NCBI GenBank assembly: GCA_937892705.1
Contig: CALBGR010000009.1
Span: 7,428 to 71,427, forward strand
Reading direction: 5' to 3'
DNA: 64,000 bases
Source of the DNA: an uncultured Candidatus Saccharibacteria bacterium
Lineage (GTDB): Bacteria; Patescibacteriota; Saccharimonadia; Saccharimonadales; UBA4665
The number at the start of each line of letters is the position of its first letter. Position 1 is the stretch's first letter. The position numbers were made by a program, and so were the translations under genes. The notes below the pieces were generated by a model that was not told the DNA's origin, searched no databases, and was given only the letters and a program-made list of their open reading frames with translations. This document shows positions 60,694-64,000 of the stretch, piece by piece.

Positions 60694-62190
60694 CTATCGA
60701 GCTAGTTTACCATTAACTGTTTTGGCTTTAGTGCTTGTTTTGGTTTGATATGCTTTTCGTGCAGCTTGGTGATTTTTGGTAGCTAACGTACGCTTTTGCG
60801 CGGCACGTTCTTCTCTTTGTGCTGCAGCTCTAGCAATACGAGGTGCGGCATTTAGACTTGGAGCATTCCAAACCTTTTTCTTTCCTCTGTAACCTGCAAT
60901 GGTTCCGTTGTTTTCGAGTTTTACTACAGTTGCTGAACCAATATTAAAACTTGCATCTTGAATTTTTTTCGTTCCTTTGCCTCTGTGCCAGATAACAAGT
61001 TTATTTTTACGAATACTGGTTTTAGTTTGTTTGGCTTTTTTAGCTTTAGGTTGTATTGGTTCGATACTTACATGATATTGAGAAGGCTTTTTTGTTGGTG
61101 GTGGACTTTTTGTTTCCCACTGAAGCATGAAGTCGTTAGTTGTATATTTTCTGAATTTACCGTCTTTAAAGAGTAATACATGAATGCCGTTGGATGATTT
61201 GATGTATGTACTGTCACCAATTCCATAACTTTCAGCGGTAGTTGAAGCTGCTATAACATTCTTCAAATAACCACCATACATAGTATCTACAAAGATTCCT
61301 CCGGCTACTCGAGGTTTTTCAAAATGAATAAATCGAGAATTAGGTAGCATTTTGAGTAATTTATTGACATAGTATTTGGTGATGCTATAGCCATAACCAC
61401 CAGGGTTGCTATTGTAATCTTCAACGGTAATGATTGAGCCATGCTCTGGATCTTCTTCCACAGCTGAAACATATACGACATGATCTGCGGGATCCGCATT
61501 CAGTGCTGCTGGGTTTTTTTCTATTTCCTTTGTGTTTTTTTCGATAAGTAATGCAGAGCCAACAGCGGGTGTAGTGTCAATAATTCTTGTCTCAAATTCC
61601 TGTTCTGCACGAGCAGGTGTAAGCAAGACTGTTTCTATTCGGTTATAATCTACGCCGTTTTGTTCGAGACGCCACACTACATAAGAAAGACACTCTCTAG
61701 CATTGTATCCATGTGCATCAAGGGATCCTATAGGTGCTTCTGCGTAAGGATAACCACCGGTGCCAATATTATACACACGGGCGCCAGGTACCTCGTATGG
61801 AGCTTGTGCAACAACAATTCTGTTTGGTTCACGAGCCTCAACGGAAGTTGCGGACGTCATCGGACTTGTTGCTGCTACAATGCCTAAAGATCCTAAGGTT
61901 AGTAGTCTTCTCGAATTTCTACGTATTTCCCGTAACGTTCTATGTGTCTGTTCAGCTTTTTCTTGAACAAAAAAGCGCGCTCTTTCAAGCGCGCCCACAG
62001 TAATTTCTTTTGCTTCGATTATTGTGCTGTCTGGGGTTTTGTCGTTGTCTCCCGGGCTATCAGGTATATCTGGAGCAATTTCGTGTTGTATTAAAACCTC
62101 ACTAATAGTACGGGGTGCTACTATGGCACTCATATTTCTGTTAACTAGATTAAGTTCTGTGCTTACAGATGGTGAGGTGAGGTTAGTCAT
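60694..62190 (-). CDS. CHAP-domain peptidoglycan hydrolase
   Basis: 498 residues. Residues 1-90 cytosolic-like and charged, then RRNSRRLLTLGSLGIVAA, a membrane segment with a twin-Arg-like lead. CHAP amidase/endopeptidase domain at about 140-290 with Cys167 (ARECLSYVVW), the His region DHVVYVSAV and GGYGYS. Two C-terminal modules (STYIKSSNGIHVLLF; NNGTIAGYRGKKKVW) resemble lectin-like beta repeats, followed by an Ala/Lys/Arg tail. Likely cuts peptidoglycan outside the cell, own or host. GGAGG before ATG; Crp-like site upstream. Confidence 0.88.
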   Translation of the reverse strand: MTNLTSPSVSTELNLVNRNMSAIVAPRTISEVLIQHEIAPDIPDSPGDNDKTPDSTIIEAKEITVGALERARFFVQEKAEQTHRTLREIRRNSRRLLTLGSLGIVAATSPMTSATSVEAREPNRIVVAQAPYEVPGARVYNIGTGGYPYAEAPIGSLDAHGYNARECLSYVVWRLEQNGVDYNRIETVLLTPARAEQEFETRIIDTTPAVGSALLIEKNTKEIEKNPAALNADPADHVVYVSAVEEDPEHGSIITVEDYNSNPGGYGYSITKYYVNKLLKMLPNSRFIHFEKPRVAGGIFVDTMYGGYLKNVIAASTTAESYGIGDSTYIKSSNGIHVLLFKDGKFRKYTTNDFMLQWETKSPPPTKKPSQYHVSIEPIQPKAKKAKQTKTSIRKNKLVIWHRGKGTKKIQDASFNIGSATVVKLENNGTIAGYRGKKKVWNAPSLNAAPRIARAAAQREERAAQKRTLATKNHQAARKAYQTKTSTKAKTVNGKLAR

Positions 62191-62285
62191 AAATCCTCCG
62201 TGTAAAATACACTTTTTAAGTATCGGCTACCTTCCTTATACCATATATTTATTAATAATAAAATTGCTTACGTTTAATTATGTAC

Positions 62286-62299
62286 GTGATTTACATCAC
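62286..62299. promoter_or_regulatory. Putative Crp/Fnr site between the CHAP and TPR-like genes
   Basis: GTGAT-TTAC-ATCAC, identical in all 14 bases to the site at 55418. The centre lies about 60-65 nt from a likely start of the CHAP transcript (TATAAG at 62240-62235 on the minus strand), close to the -61.5 class I position of Crp. Confidence 0.75.
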
Positions 62300-62395
62300 A
62301 AATCTTTCATACTAGTGTGGAAAAGCTATTGGTTAATAGTTGCGTATAAAATGTTTATGCTATAGTTAAGTATAGATAGAACATAAGCGTTTTAT

Positions 62396-63025
62396 ATGAC
62401 AGAAGCTAAGAAAAAATCTACCACTGAAAGCAAAGAGAATCGCAGTACAAGCAAGCGGTTTCCTGGGTTGGGCCACTTAAAGCTAAAACGTTTTAGAGGC
62501 TGGTTGGTAGTAGTTGGTGTTGTTGCCTTGCTTATATGTGCGGTTGCGTATGTTTTGGTGGGTGTAGTAAGCGATAAGACTGATATTGCTTACAATGAAC
62601 CAAATGATCCTCGCTTTCCTAAGCAAGAAGTTAAAATGGAACAGCTTAATTTTGAGGCACTGCAAGCTAAAGTTAGTCAGCTTGAGCTTAGAAATCAGTA
62701 TAAAGATGCTAAAAAGTTAGTTAAGTACCAAAAATATTATCACGACAACAAACAGGCTCAGTTACTGTATGCAGCGTTGTGTGCGAATCAAGGCAACCAG
62801 AAGGAAGCGCTGCAAACTATGCTAAATATTGAAAAACAATTCGGCGAATCAGGTACACTTGCTGGTAGTATTGCTGCGCAGGCTGTTGCTGCAAAGGACA
62901 GAAAGCTTGCAAAAGAATATTATGAAAAGGCAATTAGACTGACTCGAAATGATGAATCAAACCCAGTACGAAATACAGATGTTAAGTTATATCAAAAAGA
63001 GTTGAAAAAACTTGAGGAAAAATAG
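62396..63025 (+). CDS. Membrane-anchored TPR-like protein
   Basis: 209 residues. Basic head, one membrane segment (GWLVVVGVVALLICAVAYVLVGVV, residues 35-58), then an exterior helical region with TPR-like periodicity (LRNQYKDAKKLVKYQKYY, LLYAALCANQGNQKEAL, LAKEYYEKAIRL). Three nt separate it from the following secreted-protein gene, so they form an operon. Probably a scaffold; partner unknown. Confidence 0.75.
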   Translation: MTEAKKKSTTESKENRSTSKRFPGLGHLKLKRFRGWLVVVGVVALLICAVAYVLVGVVSDKTDIAYNEPNDPRFPKQEVKMEQLNFEALQAKVSQLELRNQYKDAKKLVKYQKYYHDNKQAQLLYAALCANQGNQKEALQTMLNIEKQFGESGTLAGSIAAQAVAAKDRKLAKEYYEKAIRLTRNDESNPVRNTDVKLYQKELKKLEEK

Positions 63026-63028
63026 GTC

Positions 63029-64000
63029 ATGAAAGTACACATTTGGCACACGAAAATAGCAAGATCGGTTGTATTTTCAATTGCTGTGCTTTTGGCTGTA
63101 ACAGTTGTTCAGACAGTAGGCTCTAGTCAGGCGTCAGCTATGTTCAATCGTGGAGAGTACCACGGTTTCTTTACTAATAGCTATGCTACGAGTGGCGACT
63201 ATGTAGACCCCGGGGGCATATATGTTAACAATGTAAATGATTTCATTAATTTCTACAGGAATAAACTTAAAGGATCTCAGCAAGAAAAAGTGATGGCTTC
63301 GTTCACCATACGTACGATGTTGAGGCAAAAGGTAGGTAGCCCGAGTGAACGGTTTTCTGTGCCAAACAATATGTTTGATGAGTGGGCAGACTTGGTAAGA
63401 AGTTATGCAGACGCAGGCTTAATAAGTTTTAGTGCAAATTATCAGTTTAATAAAAACACTTTTTACCAAGTAGGTGCTGCTGATGTAGCCTGGTACTATC
63501 ATAACGATAAACAGCCTTCGATTGTGTTTAGGCATCCGCAAACAAATGCAGTTATTTATGCAATTAAACGGTCTTGTGCGAATCCTGTTGGTGAATTACA
63601 AGGTTTAGTGATGCCTACCTGGGAGCTAGAGCCTAGCTCAAAAGTAAGTGTTAATCCTAGTGGTCCGTGGAAGCAAAAAGTAACTGTAAGTAAAGGCACG
63701 AAAGTTTATTTTCGTCATAGCGTAAAAAATGTATCCACAGTCACTACAGGTGAATTCTCGACCCGTCGCTTCACTGGCAGTGGTGTTAAAAATCTTACCC
63801 CGAATGGCTACACAAGCCAATCTCCACTTGGTGCAGGCAAAACAAGATATATCGGCAGTAGTCAAGATGGAACAGGAAAGGAATTCAATACTGCGAATGT
63901 CGCAAGGCAGTATTGTGAAAGCCAAGCAGTGAAACCAAGTAAGGGGCCTAACGGAACTCAGGAAGTAAAAGCGGATCCAGCTTGTGTAGAGGTATTAGAT
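63029..64000 (+). CDS. Secreted protein of unknown function (3' truncated by window)
   Basis: The frame is open from ATG 63029 to the last base, 324 codons. Signal peptide with AxA site (MKVHIWHTKIARSVV..., ending SQASA). The mature part has an N-terminal helical region with RNKLKGSQQEKVMASF and two beta-rich modules (SVNPSGPWKQKVTVSKG; VYFRHSVKNVS), the latter like stalk domains of surface proteins. Cys in KRSCANP and QYCES. Not recognised. In operon with the TPR-like gene. Confidence 0.8.
   Translation, partial: MKVHIWHTKIARSVVFSIAVLLAVTVVQTVGSSQASAMFNRGEYHGFFTNSYATSGDYVDPGGIYVNNVNDFINFYRNKLKGSQQEKVMASFTIRTMLRQKVGSPSERFSVPNNMFDEWADLVRSYADAGLISFSANYQFNKNTFYQVGAADVAWYYHNDKQPSIVFRHPQTNAVIYAIKRSCANPVGELQGLVMPTWELEPSSKVSVNPSGPWKQKVTVSKGTKVYFRHSVKNVSTVTTGEFSTRRFTGSGVKNLTPNGYTSQSPLGAGKTRYIGSSQDGTGKEFNTANVARQYCESQAVKPSKGPNGTQEVKADPACVEVLD

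Noticed and set aside
1..64000. UGA recoded to Gly as in SR1/Gracilibacteria
   Set aside because: Several complete genes (ftsK, pnp) end in TGA at the normal family length.
1..64000. tRNA or rRNA genes
   Set aside because: All gaps were scanned by eye for T-loop GTTCRA and CCA-proximal stems; none found, though a covariance search would be more reliable.

Overview
This window reads as a piece of a reduced, slow-diverging Candidate Phyla Radiation genome, most likely a Candidatus Saccharibacteria (TM7) relative. That assignment is an inference from gene content: a compact core set (DNA replication, translation, RNA decay, peptidoglycan ligase) is mixed with single-pass surface proteins, almost no biosynthesis, very short intergenic gaps and many genes of unknown function. 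Stop codons include TGA, TAA and TAG and TGA is not read through, so this is the standard bacterial code and not the SR1/Gracilibacteria recoding. No tRNA, rRNA, CRISPR array, IS element or integrase was seen.

Layout. 1-1.8 kb: 3' part of murE and a convergent amidinotransferase-fold gene. 1.85-3.1 kb: two tandem orphan cassettes that are visibly GC-richer than their surroundings, each with the same promoter type and a pair of strong hairpins behind the gene. 3.2-5.5 kb: groES-groEL under two CIRCE operators. 5.5-12 kb: small membrane/hypothetical genes, pgi/pmi, argS, mscL-msrB, an HxlR repressor and its divergent NADPH-FMN reductase. 12-19.4 kb: orn, hypothetical genes, a class A beta-lactamase-like hydrolase, a CapA-like phosphatase and an Ig-repeat surface protein. 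19.5-30 kb: dnaG-rpoD, DJ-1, a P-loop kinase, polA, HAD, a DciA-like gene and mutM. 30-34.4 kb: a giant kelch-like surface protein. 34.4-44 kb: holA, rpsT, a DHH-like protein, truB, rpsO-pnp, a family-4 uracil-DNA glycosylase and RNase J. 43.8-52.4 kb: a CDP-alcohol-phosphatidyltransferase-like gene, ftsK, rpsF-ssb-rpsR, efp, tlyA, a phosphoribosyltransferase and a Crp/Fnr regulator. 52.5-64 kb: ychF, radC, an SGNH hydrolase surface protein, a tandem pair of CHAP hydrolases (one intact, one pseudogene) and a further secreted-protein operon running off the window.

Recurring themes. (1) About two dozen genes on both strands have a TATAAT-like -10 box only 6-10 nt before the start codon, which predicts leaderless mRNAs; Shine-Dalgarno sites are mostly confined to the other genes. 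(2) A Crp/Fnr-type gene is accompanied by four palindromes of the form GTGAT-N4-ATCRM, in front of itself, radC and the CHAP/TPR divergent pair. (3) Several core enzymes have lost metal ligands that their families normally keep (DnaG zinc ribbon, UDG-4 Fe-S cluster, one RNase J histidine). (4) The secreted and surface protein genes (kelch, Ig repeats, SGNH, CHAP, LPxTG-like) fit an epibiont that works on the surface of another bacterium; that life style is inference.
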